Below, one piece after another: positions 7,963-17,633 of a stretch of 50,338 nt of DNA; position 1 is the first letter of the stretch, and every line of letters begins with the position of its first letter. The notes beneath the pieces were generated by a model, which saw nothing but the letters and a program-made list of their open reading frames with translations, ran no database searches and had not been told where the DNA came from. This DNA is from Pararhizobium antarcticum. Lineage in GTDB: Bacteria > Pseudomonadota > Alphaproteobacteria > Rhizobiales > Rhizobiaceae. Where the stretch lies: positions 1-50,338 of the forward strand of contig NZ_LSRP01000095.1 of the NCBI RefSeq assembly GCF_001885585.1. Reading direction: 5' to 3'. Position numbers and translations under genes: made by a program.

Positions 7963-8727
7963 TTAGTTGGTCGGGCTCACATCTTCAATGACGTCGCCGA
8001 AGGTGCTGCCAGCATTGTTGACCGCGAATGTTCCACTCTGCGTCACAGTCGAAGCCGACGTGCCGTTCACCCCGTTGGCACCGCCGCCTGCTGTGCCCGT
8101 TCCACCAATACCGGCTGCGCCTCCGGCGCCGGCGCCTGCGCCACCTGCCTGGCCAAGTGCTGCTGTCTGTACTTCGTTCAGCGCCGTCGCGAATGCGAGT
8201 TCAAGGGCGCCATCTCCAAGCAAAGCAATCTTTTCCTGGATGGTCGCTGCATATTCCGGGTTGCTCTTCTCGCAGGCCTTGGCCACACGGGCGAGACCCG
8301 ATCCGATGGCAGCAACCTGCATCGAGCTGGCGTTGGGTACGAGGCCGAGAATCGGGTCGAGCGTCGCGGCGTCCGAACCGGCCAGCGAGCGAACGCGGGT
8401 CGAAAGCGGCAGACCACCGGACGGGAAGTCCGTCAGCAGCCCTGCGGGGGCACTCAAAAACGCCTGAACTTCCAGCTCTGAAAGCTTAGCCGGACCGGAA
8501 AAACATGCCGTTTCGGCAGGGGATGGCGCCAGCGGGGTTTCAGCGGCCGTTTCCGCCGCAGCCTCTGCAGGCGGCGTGGTCGTTGCGGACTGCGCTTCAC
8601 CTGCAGTGACCGCTGGTGGAGCCGTGTTCGCAGCTTCCTGTGCCACAGCCATATCGCCAAGGAACAAAGCCGAACTTGCCATGCCGACGACGATTCCGAC
8701 TTTTACTGTAAACGATTTGCCAGACAT
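7963..8727 (-). CDS. Secreted Ala/Gly-rich protein of the polysaccharide operon, function unknown
   Basis: This 254-residue protein has a signal peptide with likely cleavage after A-V-A near residue 29. An Ala/Pro/Thr-rich linker follows, then a helical central part (about residues 75-190) and a flexible Gly-rich stretch (about 192-220) before a short polar end. An ideal AGGAGG lies 7 bases before the ATG. It sits between the export lipoprotein and co-polymerase genes in the same direction, which suggests a periplasmic or outer-surface role in polysaccharide export. I recognise no catalytic motif. Confidence 0.7.
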   Translation of the reverse strand: MSGKSFTVKVGIVVGMASSALFLGDMAVAQEAANTAPPAVTAGEAQSATTTPPAEAAAETAAETPLAPSPAETACFSGPAKLSELEVQAFLSAPAGLLTDFPSGGLPLSTRVRSLAGSDAATLDPILGLVPNASSMQVAAIGSGLARVAKACEKSNPEYAATIQEKIALLGDGALELAFATALNEVQTAALGQAGGAGAGAGGAAGIGGTGTAGGGANGVNGTSASTVTQSGTFAVNNAGSTFGDVIEDVSPTN

Positions 8728-8822
8728 TTTTCGCCTCCTGAGCGGTGAAATATTTTCGTTCTAATCAGTTTCATTTTAAGGCCACAGAGGTGCCGTGCAC
8801 CGAAACTGTGGCCCCGTTGCGA

Positions 8823-10022
8823 CTACATCGCCCTTATCGCATCCCGTGTCTCGACGACGTCTGACGATACACCTGCAGCTGTTGAGGTGACCGAATTGAC
8901 GATGTTGAGGAACTTCAAGAGTTCGACAGAGTCCGAGTTGGAAACATAGATGATGTCCTTGTCGTGCATTGCGAATTGCTGAGCAGCGAACAGCCCTGCA
9001 GGATCACGCAGGTTCGCCCGGAAAATCACGGGGACTTCATTTTTCGGGAACTTGTCCGTGTGAACGCCGAGCTTGTTCAGAAGCTCCTTGGGAACGACGC
9101 GATAGAGAACCACTTGTTTCGGATCAGCGCGTCCGTCAAGCAGACCACCGGCCTTGCCAAGCGCTTCACCGAGAGACAGATCCGATTCTTCAAAGTCGAA
9201 ACGACCATTCAGACCAGCGGCACCGAAGGCCAGATAGGTCCGGCGCTCACGATTGACCAGAATGGTGTCGCCCGGGGCGACATAAATGTTTTCTGCCGGG
9301 GTATTGGCGAGATGGTCGTAGAGCACCGTCGCAGTCTTCCCGCGACGCTGAAGCGATACATATGTCTCTATGCCAGGAGAACTAAGGCCGCCCGCCTGAG
9401 AAATGACATCCAATATGCGTTCGCCGGCGGGGCTCAACTCGATTTTCGAAGGCGAGCGCACGTCACCGAGCACAGCCACCTGAGTGGAACGGCTCCGGAC
9501 CGTGGTGATCAGGACCTGCGGTTCAATCGCTCGGCTGGCCAGTGTGTCTTCGATATCACGCTGCACCGCCTCCACGGACCGTCCATCCGCCCTGACGCGA
9601 CCCGCATAGGGCACACTGATTGTACCCCCGCGATCGACGGTCTGCTCCGGAAGCGTAATGAAGTTACCGGGGCGACTACCGGCATCGGCAGGAATGAACA
9701 AACCGCCGGACTGCGATTCAAAGATAGCCACCTGGACCACGTCGCCAATCCCAAGCGGCAACTCCGGAGGACCGCCGCGTCCACCGCCGAAACCACCCAG
9801 AAGCGACGCGGATTCAGCTTTCCCCAAGTAGGCTAGCGTCGTCTCGTTCACATCGACCAGCGCATAGTCGATGCCGACCTTGTGGTCTTTTGCACTGACA
9901 GTGACAGCAGCACCGGCTTCGATGGCGGCATCATCTGCGCCAGCGCGCGGCAATGACGTGCAGGACGTCAGCACAAGGCCGGCAGCGAGCAACGGCACAC
10001 TCAATAAAAAACGTCCAGACAT
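8823..10022 (-). CDS. Outer-membrane polysaccharide export lipoprotein (Wza-like)
   Basis: This 399-residue protein has a lipoprotein signal with lipobox L-T-S-C and acylated Cys21. A polysaccharide-export domain follows (P-L-G-I-G-D-V-V-Q-V-A-I-F-E near residue 90, then V-P-Y-A-G-R-V), with SLBB-type repeats behind it (V-L-G-D-V-R-S-P near residue 195, and a second further on). It would form the outer-membrane channel for the polymer and work with the co-polymerase encoded downstream. It appears to be the first gene of the wza - secreted protein - wzc - membrane protein unit. Confidence 0.9.
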   Translation of the reverse strand: MSGRFLLSVPLLAAGLVLTSCTSLPRAGADDAAIEAGAAVTVSAKDHKVGIDYALVDVNETTLAYLGKAESASLLGGFGGGRGGPPELPLGIGDVVQVAIFESQSGGLFIPADAGSRPGNFITLPEQTVDRGGTISVPYAGRVRADGRSVEAVQRDIEDTLASRAIEPQVLITTVRSRSTQVAVLGDVRSPSKIELSPAGERILDVISQAGGLSSPGIETYVSLQRRGKTATVLYDHLANTPAENIYVAPGDTILVNRERRTYLAFGAAGLNGRFDFEESDLSLGEALGKAGGLLDGRADPKQVVLYRVVPKELLNKLGVHTDKFPKNEVPVIFRANLRDPAGLFAAQQFAMHDKDIIYVSNSDSVELLKFLNIVNSVTSTAAGVSSDVVETRDAIRAM

Positions 10023-10104
10023 TAAGTCCCCGATCCGTATTCAAAAATCCCCAGGTACAATTCGTCATTCCCCATGACGGCACACCAGAAAACATAATTT
10101 TTAC

Positions 10105-10166
10105 CAGAATTATTTTTTACTTAACCACATAGTGCGTCATCTAAGCCACAGAATTATTCCATAATT
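10105..10166 (-). promoter_or_regulatory. AT-rich upstream region of the wza-like gene with a repeated motif
   Basis: The AT-rich gap upstream of the export gene contains CAGAATTATT twice (10105-10114 and 10149-10158). The second copy is part of a perfect inverted repeat AATTAT-TCC-ATAATT (10152-10166). This stands out from the GC-rich neighbourhood and is a plausible regulator site controlling the export operon. The repeats are seen; regulation is inferred. Confidence 0.4.
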
Positions 10167-10250
10167 TCAATAGTGGTTAACCCAACCGGCGTCTGCTTGC
10201 AAGCATACGTGAATCTTCCTGCATATAATTTAACAGTCGCTTATGGCTCT

Positions 10251-11690
10251 TCACGAAAAACGTCTTTTTTTCACCGCCTTGCCTGCCGAGACAGCGATCA
10301 TCAAGGCTAAAAAAGAGGCAAAGGTTGCGGCATAGCCGGGTATCTGCAACGAAAAATCGATCGCCGAATGCAGGAGCGTCAGAATCATTCCGCACAGGCC
10401 GAGATGCGCGTAGAGCCGCATCGACCGCCGATTGCGGATACCCCGCCAGAAAGCAACACCGCAAACACCAACGCCCACCACCACAAGCGGCCAGAATAGT
10501 ATGCCCAGTCCGGCATAGCCTTCCAGGTAGACGTTATGCGCCCTGACCCAGGCGCCATAGAGACCACAATGCGGATCTCTGTATGCGGAAAACGCGACGC
10601 GAAAGGTTCCGAACCCCCACCCCGTCAGCCATCTGTCATCGGCCATCTCCAGAAGCCCCGGAAGAACGCAGAAGCGCGCATCTTCACCGCCTGCCACTTG
10701 AGCCCTCAGAACCGTGCGCCCACCAAACAGCGCTAGACCAGCGACTGCAATGCCCAGGATGATTGCAAGGCGAAGGAACCTTCCTGCGAGCGAAACGCGC
10801 CGGCGCTCCATTCCGCTGCCTGCAATGTCGACCGGATAAAATGCAGCCAGAACGATGAAACAGGCAACGGCGAGGACGAACGACGCCATGGCACCCCGGG
10901 ACTGGGTCAGGAGCAGCGACAGAACGGCAAGCAAAAACATGATGGCCGCGGCCAGCAACTCGAGATGAGCGCGACCCAGATTCAGGGGTACACCGTTTGC
11001 GAAGCGATCCAGATTGTATCTGAGCCTGCATAGCCTTGCCACCTCGCAAAACCAGACGACAAAAACCAGTGCGACCAGCCCCAGGAAAGTTCCGGCGGTG
11101 TTCCTGTTCACAAAAACGCTCGTCAGACTACCGACATATGCGCTCTTTTGAGAGAACAAGAGCGCATCTGGGAAGAGCCCATATTGAATAAGGCCGAACA
11201 AAACCAATACGCTCAGAAAATAGGCCGCAATCCGCAATGCACGCCTTACGTCCTCGTCATTTGGAAAAATAATCAATACCGCCAGAAAGGTTATGAACGG
11301 TCCGCTCACGTTGAGGATCGAATTGAACGTATCGCCGCTGGCAACAGAGATGGTTTTGGTGCCGTCAACGCCAAGCGCTCTGGCGGAATCCCAAACGGAG
11401 TTTCCGAGGAGATCGCTCGGGAGGGTTTGAGCGAAAATCCAAACACTGAGGATCGAGACGATGATCAAAGCCGAATTGAAGATGTTTTTCGTGTGCGCCG
11501 GCACGCCTTTAATGAGGACTGCGAACGCTCCCGAAATGGCAATCAGTCCGTATCCGATGGCTTTCGGGAGATCTGTGACCCCACCGAAAGAGAACAGCAA
11601 ACATAAAAGCCCGGCGATATACACAGCCACGATCGCACGATTGGCCAGCAGGCCAGCATCGCCTGGAACTATCCGGTTTATGCCATGCAC
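10251..11690 (-). CDS. O-antigen ligase/polymerase-type membrane protein (Wzy/WaaL superfamily)
   Basis: This protein of about 479 residues has ten or more hydrophobic segments. Its large loop before the last segments contains G-W-G-F-G-T-F and the R-A-H-N-V-Y-L-E motif, which is diagnostic for the O-antigen ligase/polymerase superfamily. An earlier L-L-T-Q-S-R-G-A segment also fits. It probably polymerises the exopolysaccharide repeat unit. I prefer the GTG at 11690 because a GAGG lies 10 bases upstream. A TTG nine bases further out would also be in frame. Polymerase and ligase cannot be told apart by sequence alone. Confidence 0.85.
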   Translation of the reverse strand: MHGINRIVPGDAGLLANRAIVAVYIAGLLCLLFSFGGVTDLPKAIGYGLIAISGAFAVLIKGVPAHTKNIFNSALIIVSILSVWIFAQTLPSDLLGNSVWDSARALGVDGTKTISVASGDTFNSILNVSGPFITFLAVLIIFPNDEDVRRALRIAAYFLSVLVLFGLIQYGLFPDALLFSQKSAYVGSLTSVFVNRNTAGTFLGLVALVFVVWFCEVARLCRLRYNLDRFANGVPLNLGRAHLELLAAAIMFLLAVLSLLLTQSRGAMASFVLAVACFIVLAAFYPVDIAGSGMERRRVSLAGRFLRLAIILGIAVAGLALFGGRTVLRAQVAGGEDARFCVLPGLLEMADDRWLTGWGFGTFRVAFSAYRDPHCGLYGAWVRAHNVYLEGYAGLGILFWPLVVVGVGVCGVAFWRGIRNRRSMRLYAHLGLCGMILTLLHSAIDFSLQIPGYAATFASFLALMIAVSAGKAVKKRRFS

Positions 11691-11836
11691 GTCGACCAAG
11701 CCTCATTACGCCGGTACGATCCAAAGGGAGATCTCAGATCCATTAATACGACTCCAAAGCAGGTGCTAATACAAATTGAATATTCGAACAATCTTCATAA
11801 TTCAGAGGAAAAACGCAAATGCGACCCGACCCGTTC

Positions 11837-12997
11837 TTAATGCGTGCTGAGACGGGGCCGAGAGAACTTCGCGTAGGATACAAGAACGCCAATAAAGAAA
11901 TAAACCAATTCCGATTGATGCAGTGGATTGAGGAATGACAAGGCGGCAATTGGCGCCAGAATCTTTATGGACGAATTTCCAACGCCGACAAAAATAACGA
12001 GCCACATCAGAAAGCCGATTGGCCCGGCGATGATCCAGAGGTCAAGAGGCACGGAAAAGACTGAATTTGTACCTTCACCCAGCCCCTTCACCACGATCCA
12101 GCTGTTCGAGAAAAACGCCTCCACAAACCCCCAGCCAAAGCCCAGCGGATTGTCTTTCAACAGGTCCAAACTCGTCAAAAGCGCCAGTCCGCGCTCCTCC
12201 TCGAGCTTCACGGCAAGCTTGTCTCCCGACAGTTCATCAGAAAAGAGCGAAATATAGAAAACGGCGCCGATCAGTGTCGGGAAAATCCTGATCCAAATCG
12301 GCAAGCGGGAATGCAGGAGAAAGGCTATGCCGGCGGCAATGAAGGTGGTTTTCGAGCCGGACAGCAGCATGACGATGGCATTGAAGACGATGAATAGCAC
12401 AAAGCCTTTGGTTGTCTTGTCTCGGAGAACCAGAATGTAGGAAAACAGAAGAAAATAGACCGCCAGCCAGTTTCTTTCTCTGAAGGTGCCGTGCAATGCG
12501 CCCTGGCCAAAATCGAGCGCCTCAAAGATAACCGGAAGTTCCAGCGCCTGGGTAACATATTGAAAAGCAAGAAACAGGAACAGGAAACCGTAGCCGAGTG
12601 GGAAATCCCGGTTTGCGTAACGACCGCCGAGCCATCGCCCCACCAAATAAAAGGACGGATAGAACAAGGCGAACTTGATTAACTGCTCGTATTCCTTGAT
12701 CCTTGGGTAGTCCTGGAAAAATGTCAGCGTAAAAGCGAAATAAAGGAACGCAATATAGACGACAAGCTCAGCAACTGAAATCTTGACACTGCGATACAGC
12801 AACATCATCGCCAGGGCGAAAAGAACCCATAGATGCGCCGGTTGGGCGATCGACAGTTTCACGGCCTGAAAGGGCAGCAGAAGCAACCCAAACAAGAGCA
12901 CCAATTCCTCTGGGTCTTTCCAGCGAATCTTCGAGCGTCCCGCGACGTCTTGCGAATGCATACCCACAGCAACATGTCGCTCGTAGATTGAATTCAC
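11837..12997 (-). CDS. Second O-antigen polymerase-like membrane protein
   Basis: This protein of about 386 residues has roughly ten hydrophobic segments. The motifs G-T-F-R-E-R-N-W-L-A near residue 168, L-L-S-G-S-K-T-T near 212 and P-L-G-F-G-W-G-F near 288 resemble Wzy/WaaL-type proteins (compare T-x-S-R-g and G-x-G-x-G). It is the second such protein in the cluster. The start is either GTG at 12997 or the adjoining TTG at 13000, both within range of a GGAGAGG site. Its base composition looks less GC-rich than that of the rml genes. Confidence 0.75.
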   Translation of the reverse strand: MNSIYERHVAVGMHSQDVAGRSKIRWKDPEELVLLFGLLLLPFQAVKLSIAQPAHLWVLFALAMMLLYRSVKISVAELVVYIAFLYFAFTLTFFQDYPRIKEYEQLIKFALFYPSFYLVGRWLGGRYANRDFPLGYGFLFLFLAFQYVTQALELPVIFEALDFGQGALHGTFRERNWLAVYFLLFSYILVLRDKTTKGFVLFIVFNAIVMLLSGSKTTFIAAGIAFLLHSRLPIWIRIFPTLIGAVFYISLFSDELSGDKLAVKLEEERGLALLTSLDLLKDNPLGFGWGFVEAFFSNSWIVVKGLGEGTNSVFSVPLDLWIIAGPIGFLMWLVIFVGVGNSSIKILAPIAALSFLNPLHQSELVYFFIGVLVSYAKFSRPRLSTH

Positions 12998-13158
12998 CAA
13001 CTCGCCTCTCCAATGCCATCCAGCGTCATCGTATGTTTGGCCGCAGCCGAATGGTCAAGCCTTCGCGCGTCTCACAGATGGGCTGACGCGATTTTTCACA
13101 CGCGCGCGAACTTTATGGCACTCCCAAAACGCCCGGAACTGGTTTTTCAGGATTATGA

Positions 13159-13194
13159 CATTTGCGCCCGATCGGAAGGGACCGGTCGCAAATG
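13159..13194 (-). terminator. Hairpin just downstream of rmlA
   Basis: CATTTGCG (13159-13166) and CGCAAATG (13187-13194) are perfect complements around a 20-base loop that can pair further. The structure begins 14 bases after the rmlA stop on the minus strand. No T-tract follows, so it may be a terminator, an attenuator or an mRNA-stabilising end between the rml block and the polymerase gene. Confidence 0.5.
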
Positions 13195-13207
13195 ACACGA
13201 TTAGCCC

Positions 13208-14071
13208 CTAGCCGAGCAATTTCAGGAGATAGCGTCCATAGCTGCTCTTTCCGTATTCCTGTGCAAGAACCCGAAAACCGGCTTCATCGATCAGACCCAT
13301 CCGGAACGCGATTTCCTCGGGGCAGCAAATCTTGAAACCCTGACGGCGCTCCAGCGTCGCTACGAATTCGCTGGCTTCCAGGAGACTGTCCGGTGTCCCG
13401 GTGTCGAGCCATGCATAGCCGCGGCCCATCAACTCCACGTTTAGCGTGCCCCGTTCCAGGTAAGCCTTGTTCACATCCGTGATCTCAAGCTCGCCGCGTG
13501 GGGAGGGTTTGAGGTTTGCTGCGATATCGACAACGTCGGAATCATAGAAATACAGCCCGGTGACGGCCCAGTTCGACTTCGCGACCTCTGGTTTCTCCTC
13601 GATCGATACTGCCTTCATGTCCGAATCAAACTGAACCACGCCGTAGCGTTCAGGATCACTGACATGGTAAGCAAACACCGTTGCGCCATCCGGCCGCAAA
13701 GCCGCATTCTTAAGGAGATCGGTGATGCCGTGCCCGTAAAAGATGTTGTCGCCAAGCACCAGGCAGCACGACGAGGAGCCGATGAAATCGGCACCGATGA
13801 CAAAGGCCTGGGCAAGCCCGTCCGGCGAGGGCTGTACAGCATAGCTCAGCGAGATTCCCAGTCGGGAACCGTCACCCAACAGCGCCTGAAAATTGGGCAG
13901 GTCGCGCGGCGTCGAGATAATCAGAATGTCCCGGATCCCTGCAAGCATGAGCATGGACAGCGGGTAAAAAATCATCGGCTTGTCGTAAATCGGCATGAGT
14001 TGCTTTGACAGAACCGACGTCATCGGATGAAGGCGCGTGCCGCTGCCACCCGCGAGAATAATACCCTTCAT
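13208..14071 (-). CDS. rmlA: Glucose-1-phosphate thymidylyltransferase
   Basis: RmlA makes dTDP-glucose from dTTP and glucose-1-phosphate, the first step of dTDP-L-rhamnose synthesis in the cytoplasm. The 287-residue protein opens with [14 protein letters not shown], the nucleotide-binding signature. It also has [10 protein letters not shown] near residue 110, S-I-E-E-K-P and A-W-L-D-T-G-T. I chose the ATG at 14071, since GGAG lies 9 bases upstream and the family starts exactly here. An ATG 15 bases further out has no site. It is the last gene of the rmlC-rmlB-rmlD-rmlA series. Confidence 0.96.
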   Translation of the reverse strand: MKGIILAGGSGTRLHPMTSVLSKQLMPIYDKPMIFYPLSMLMLAGIRDILIISTPRDLPNFQALLGDGSRLGISLSYAVQPSPDGLAQAFVIGADFIGSSSCCLVLGDNIFYGHGITDLLKNAALRPDGATVFAYHVSDPERYGVVQFDSDMKAVSIEEKPEVAKSNWAVTGLYFYDSDVVDIAANLKPSPRGELEITDVNKAYLERGTLNVELMGRGYAWLDTGTPDSLLEASEFVATLERRQGFKICCPEEIAFRMGLIDEAGFRVLAQEYGKSSYGRYLLKLLG

Positions 14072-14104
14072 GATCTGCGTCTCCATTCGTTTGCAGAAAT
14101 TCTG

Positions 14105-15007
14105 TTAAGCCGAGGCTTTGCTGACAAGGCGTTCGACCGTGCTGGCAGTAGAGGCTTGCCAGGGCGGCAAGATGACGCCGTGAACTTTTTCAAGCGAGGT
14201 GCAGTCGAGCCGCGAATTTGCCGGGCGCCTTGCCGGCGTCGGATAGGCGCTCGACGGAATGCCGGTGACTGCTGCGAAACCCGCACCTTTGGACTGCGCG
14301 CAGGAAAAGATCTCTTCGGCGAAGTCGGCCCAGCTTGCCTCTCCCTGCGCCGTCATGTGGAATGTTCCCCGCAGACCTGCGGCCTTGTCCGATGAAAGGT
14401 TTGCGGCGATCGCCAATATCCCGTCGGCGATATCGAGCGCCGACGTCGGATTGCCGATCTGGTCATTGACCACGGAAAGACCATCTCGACTTTCCGCAAG
14501 CCTCAGCATGGTCTTGAGAAAATTCTTCCCGAAGGGACTATAGACCCAGGCGGTCCGCAGAATTGCATGGTTGTCGGTCGCGTTTCGGACGGCCAGCTCA
14601 CCCGCAAGCTTGGAGCGACCATAGGCTCCCAGCGGTGCTACGGGATCATCCTCCCGATACGGCGTCGATTTCGATCCGTCAAACACATAGTCCGTCGAGA
14701 TATGGATGATCGGAACCCCGAGCTTTGCGGCGGCCTTGGCGATCTCGCCCGCAGACGTGCCGTTCATTCGTGTGGCGAGTTCTTCCTCGCTTTCCGCCTG
14801 ATCCACCGCCGTATGGGCTGCAGCGGAAACGACGAGATCGGGTCGCGCCGCCTCGATGGCCGCCGCAACGCTCTCCGGTTGAGCAAGATCCAGATCGGGA
14901 CGCCCGATCGCAATGATCTCCATGTCCGGCCTCAGGGCGCCCCGCTCGATCAGCGCGGTCACCACCTGTCCATTCAAGCCTGTCACGACCAACCGTTGAC
15001 GGGTCAT
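14105..15007 (-). CDS. rmlD: dTDP-4-dehydrorhamnose reductase
   Basis: RmlD reduces dTDP-4-keto-L-rhamnose to dTDP-L-rhamnose with NAD(P)H. The 300-residue protein shows the N-terminal Rossmann motif V-T-G-L-N-G-Q-V, the [10 protein letters not shown] motif near residue 100 and the catalytic Y-G-R-S-K motif. The start is fixed by an ATGA overlap with the rmlB stop (15004-15007). In-frame sequence upstream of it is out-of-frame rmlB. Confidence 0.95.
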   Translation of the reverse strand: MTRQRLVVTGLNGQVVTALIERGALRPDMEIIAIGRPDLDLAQPESVAAAIEAARPDLVVSAAAHTAVDQAESEEELATRMNGTSAGEIAKAAAKLGVPIIHISTDYVFDGSKSTPYREDDPVAPLGAYGRSKLAGELAVRNATDNHAILRTAWVYSPFGKNFLKTMLRLAESRDGLSVVNDQIGNPTSALDIADGILAIAANLSSDKAAGLRGTFHMTAQGEASWADFAEEIFSCAQSKGAGFAAVTGIPSSAYPTPARRPANSRLDCTSLEKVHGVILPPWQASTASTVERLVSKASA

Positions 15008-16068
15008 GCCGTCACCTTCTGCGGCTCGACAAGTCCGAGACGGCCACCGGAATAGCCCTCGCGCAGCGGCTCCCACCACCAGCGATTTTCAAGATACCAG
15101 GCAACGGTCTTCGAGATGCCGGAATCAAAGTCTTCCTGGGCTTTCCAGCCAAGTTCGGTTTCGAGCTTGGTGGCGTCGATGGCATATCGCGCATCATGGC
15201 CCGGGCGATCGGTGACATGGGTGATGAGCCGCGAATGCGGCGCGCCTGTGGGATGAAGCGTATCCATCAGCGTGCAGATTCGCTCGACAACCTCGATGTT
15301 GCGCCGCTCGTTGCGCCCGCCCACATTATAGGTCTCGCCAATCCGACCGCGTTCGGCGATGAGATCCAGGGCGCGCGCATGATCCTCGACGTAGAGCCAA
15401 TCCCGGATGTTTGCGCCATTGCCATAAACCGGAAGCGGCTTGGCTTCCAGCGCGTTGAGGATCATCAGCGGGATGAGCTTTTCGGGAAAGTGATAGGGGC
15501 CGTAATTGTTGGAGCAGTTCGACACGACGACAGGCAGCCCGTATGTGCGAACCCAGGCCTTGGCGAGGTGATCGGACGACGCCTTCGAAGCTGAATAGGG
15601 CGAACTCGGATCGTAAGGCGTCTCTTCCGTAAAGAGCCCCTCGTCGCCGAGGGATCCATAGACTTCGTCGGTCGAGACATGGAGAAACCGGAAGGCCTCT
15701 TTCTCGGCAGGCGGCAGCCGCGACCAGAATTCCCGGGCGCACTCCAGCATATTGAACGTGCCCATCACATTCGTCTCGACGAAATCCCTTGCGCCGGTGA
15801 TCGACCGGTCGACATGACTTTCGGCGGCCAGATGCATCACGCGGTCAGGGCGAAAGCTCGCAAAAGCATCGGTAATGGCGGAACGATCGCAAATATCGGC
15901 CTTCAGAAACCGGTGGTTCGGCCTGTTCTCGACCTCCTTGATGGAGGTGAGCGTTCCGGCATAGGTCAGCTTGTCCACAGTCAGGACGTCATAGCCCTTT
16001 ACAATAACGAGGTGGCGCACCACCGCCGATCCTATGAAGCCCGCACCTCCGGTTACCAAAACACGCAT
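15004..16068 (-). CDS. rmlB: dTDP-glucose 4,6-dehydratase
   Basis: RmlB converts dTDP-glucose to dTDP-4-keto-6-deoxyglucose. The 354-residue protein begins [14 protein letters not shown], the NAD-binding motif. It has [12 protein letters not shown] near residue 80, the catalytic S-T-D-E-V-Y-G near 134 and Y-S-A-S-K near 160. The ATG at 16068 is preceded by AAAGGA. A longer reading frame continues upstream but has no family similarity. It overlaps rmlD by four bases. Confidence 0.96.
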   Translation of the reverse strand: MRVLVTGGAGFIGSAVVRHLVIVKGYDVLTVDKLTYAGTLTSIKEVENRPNHRFLKADICDRSAITDAFASFRPDRVMHLAAESHVDRSITGARDFVETNVMGTFNMLECAREFWSRLPPAEKEAFRFLHVSTDEVYGSLGDEGLFTEETPYDPSSPYSASKASSDHLAKAWVRTYGLPVVVSNCSNNYGPYHFPEKLIPLMILNALEAKPLPVYGNGANIRDWLYVEDHARALDLIAERGRIGETYNVGGRNERRNIEVVERICTLMDTLHPTGAPHSRLITHVTDRPGHDARYAIDATKLETELGWKAQEDFDSGISKTVAWYLENRWWWEPLREGYSGGRLGLVEPQKVTA

Positions 16069-16114
16069 GGTCGCCAATCCTTTATTTGAAACGCAGCTGG
16101 CCTTAATCTGATAC

Positions 16115-16687
16115 TCAGCTGGCCGCTGATGAAAATGTGAATGCAGTTCCAAGATCACGCAATTTGGGCTGCTGCTTGTCCTTGCCGGACAGGACGGCCT
16201 GGCCGGTCGGCATTGGCCATTCGATACCGATGTCAGGATCATCGAAGGCGAGGCCGCGATCGTGTTCGGGACTGTAGTAGTCCGTCACCTTATAACTGAC
16301 CTTGGTATCTGCGACGAGCGTGCAGAACGCATGGGCGAACCCCGGGGGCACCCAAAGCATATGGCCGTTTTCTGCCGTGAGCTCGGCTGCAACGTGGCGG
16401 CCATAGGTTGGGGAGCCCGAACGGATGTCGACGGCAACATCCAGGATCGCCCCCGCGATGCAGGACACAAGCTTGCCCTGCGCGCGCGGTTCCAACTGGA
16501 AATGCAGCCCACGGATCGTGCCAACATCGGCGGAGAGAGACTGATTGTCCTGCACGAACTGATAGGGTCCGACCATCTCCTCGAACAGGTTGCGGCGGAA
16601 GGTTTCCATGAAATAGCCGCGGGCATCACCGAACTTCTTCGGTTTCAGCAGCACCACGTCCGCAATGTCCAGTCTTTCGAATTGCAT
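16115..16687 (-). CDS. rmlC: dTDP-4-dehydrorhamnose 3,5-epimerase
   Basis: RmlC epimerises dTDP-4-keto-6-deoxyglucose at C3 and C5. The 190-residue cupin-type protein has the family motifs [10 protein letters not shown] near residue 21, N-Q-S-L-S near 48, T-I-R-G-L-H-F-Q with the catalytic His near 62, and [10 protein letters not shown] near 110. It lies 46 bases upstream of rmlB and 27 bases downstream of a glycosyltransferase, in the same direction. Confidence 0.95.
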   Translation of the reverse strand: MQFERLDIADVVLLKPKKFGDARGYFMETFRRNLFEEMVGPYQFVQDNQSLSADVGTIRGLHFQLEPRAQGKLVSCIAGAILDVAVDIRSGSPTYGRHVAAELTAENGHMLWVPPGFAHAFCTLVADTKVSYKVTDYYSPEHDRGLAFDDPDIGIEWPMPTGQAVLSGKDKQQPKLRDLGTAFTFSSAAS

Positions 16688-16714
16688 ATTGTTTCCCTCT
16701 TCAGCCGTGCCGGC

Positions 16715-17602
16715 TCAGGATATGGTTTTGGTGGAAACCGCCGTCGCATCGACAGTGCCAGACCACCGCTTGCCTCGTCCGCTATCGACAACAGACGCCA
16801 CCCCCGGGGATTTGAAGAGCGGCAACCTGAAACGGCGGGCAAACAGCAAAAGACTGCGGATATGCGCACGCCCGGCGAAACTGAGGGGGCTTGCAGCACT
16901 CTGCCGCTGGTGATCGTGCACCAGCGGGAAACCCGGGAAGTAGACCACGCGCCGGCCGCTCATCCAGGTCCGCGCGCAAAGGTCGACGTCCTCCATGTAG
17001 AGGAAATAGCTTTCCTCCATGCCTCCCAGACGGGCATACAGATCCCGCCGGACGATGAAGCCGGTGCCCATCACCCATTCGGCATCGAAGGGAGCGCCTA
17101 TTTCGGTCTCTTCCACCATCAGGTGGCGGGCAACGCGCCGCGCCATGACGGCCCCAAAACCCTTGAGGCGCCGCGCGGCGATATCGAGGAGGGAATAGAA
17201 GCGGCGCGCGCCGTACTGGCGGCTACCGTCAGGGTTTACCAGATCGAGGCCGGCGATGCCGATGTCGTGCATCGCATCCATCTGGTCGAGGACAGGGGTC
17301 ACCGTGTCGGAATCGAAATAGGTGTCCGGGTTCAACACCAGAAGATAGTCGGCATCGATCCCCTCGGCCCCGAAATTGACGCCGGCGCCGAAACCACCGT
17401 TGACCGGCGACACCTTGATTCTAACGTCCGGCATGGCCGCCGTCATTTTCGCCAGGGAATCATCGCCCGAGCAATTCTCGACAACCGTGATGTTTTCGGG
17501 CCCCGCGATGCCGCGCTTGCGCAGCGAACCCACGCTTCGGATCGTCAAGGACGGGGTGCGGAAGTTGACAAGGATGACATGAAGTCTCTGTCTGTCGGCC
17601 AT
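16715..17602 (-). CDS. Glycosyltransferase family 2, rhamnosyltransferase-like
   Basis: This 295-residue protein has a GT-A fold catalytic domain: an N-terminal V-I-L-V-N-F-R strand, V-N-G-G-F-G-A-G-V-N near residue 68, L-V-L-N-P-D-T as the DxD-like metal/nucleotide motif near 90, and Y-F-L-Y-M-E-D-V-D-L-C with the likely catalytic acidic residues near 208. The N-G-G-F-G-x-G-x-N pattern is common in rhamnosyltransferases. With rmlC directly downstream, transfer of rhamnose is a reasonable guess. The acceptor is unknown. Confidence 0.87.
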   Translation of the reverse strand: MADRQRLHVILVNFRTPSLTIRSVGSLRKRGIAGPENITVVENCSGDDSLAKMTAAMPDVRIKVSPVNGGFGAGVNFGAEGIDADYLLVLNPDTYFDSDTVTPVLDQMDAMHDIGIAGLDLVNPDGSRQYGARRFYSLLDIAARRLKGFGAVMARRVARHLMVEETEIGAPFDAEWVMGTGFIVRRDLYARLGGMEESYFLYMEDVDLCARTWMSGRRVVYFPGFPLVHDHQRQSAASPLSFAGRAHIRSLLLFARRFRLPLFKSPGVASVVDSGRGKRWSGTVDATAVSTKTIS

Positions 17603-17633
17603 AGGTCTATGCTTTCAGGTTGTGGATTACAGC

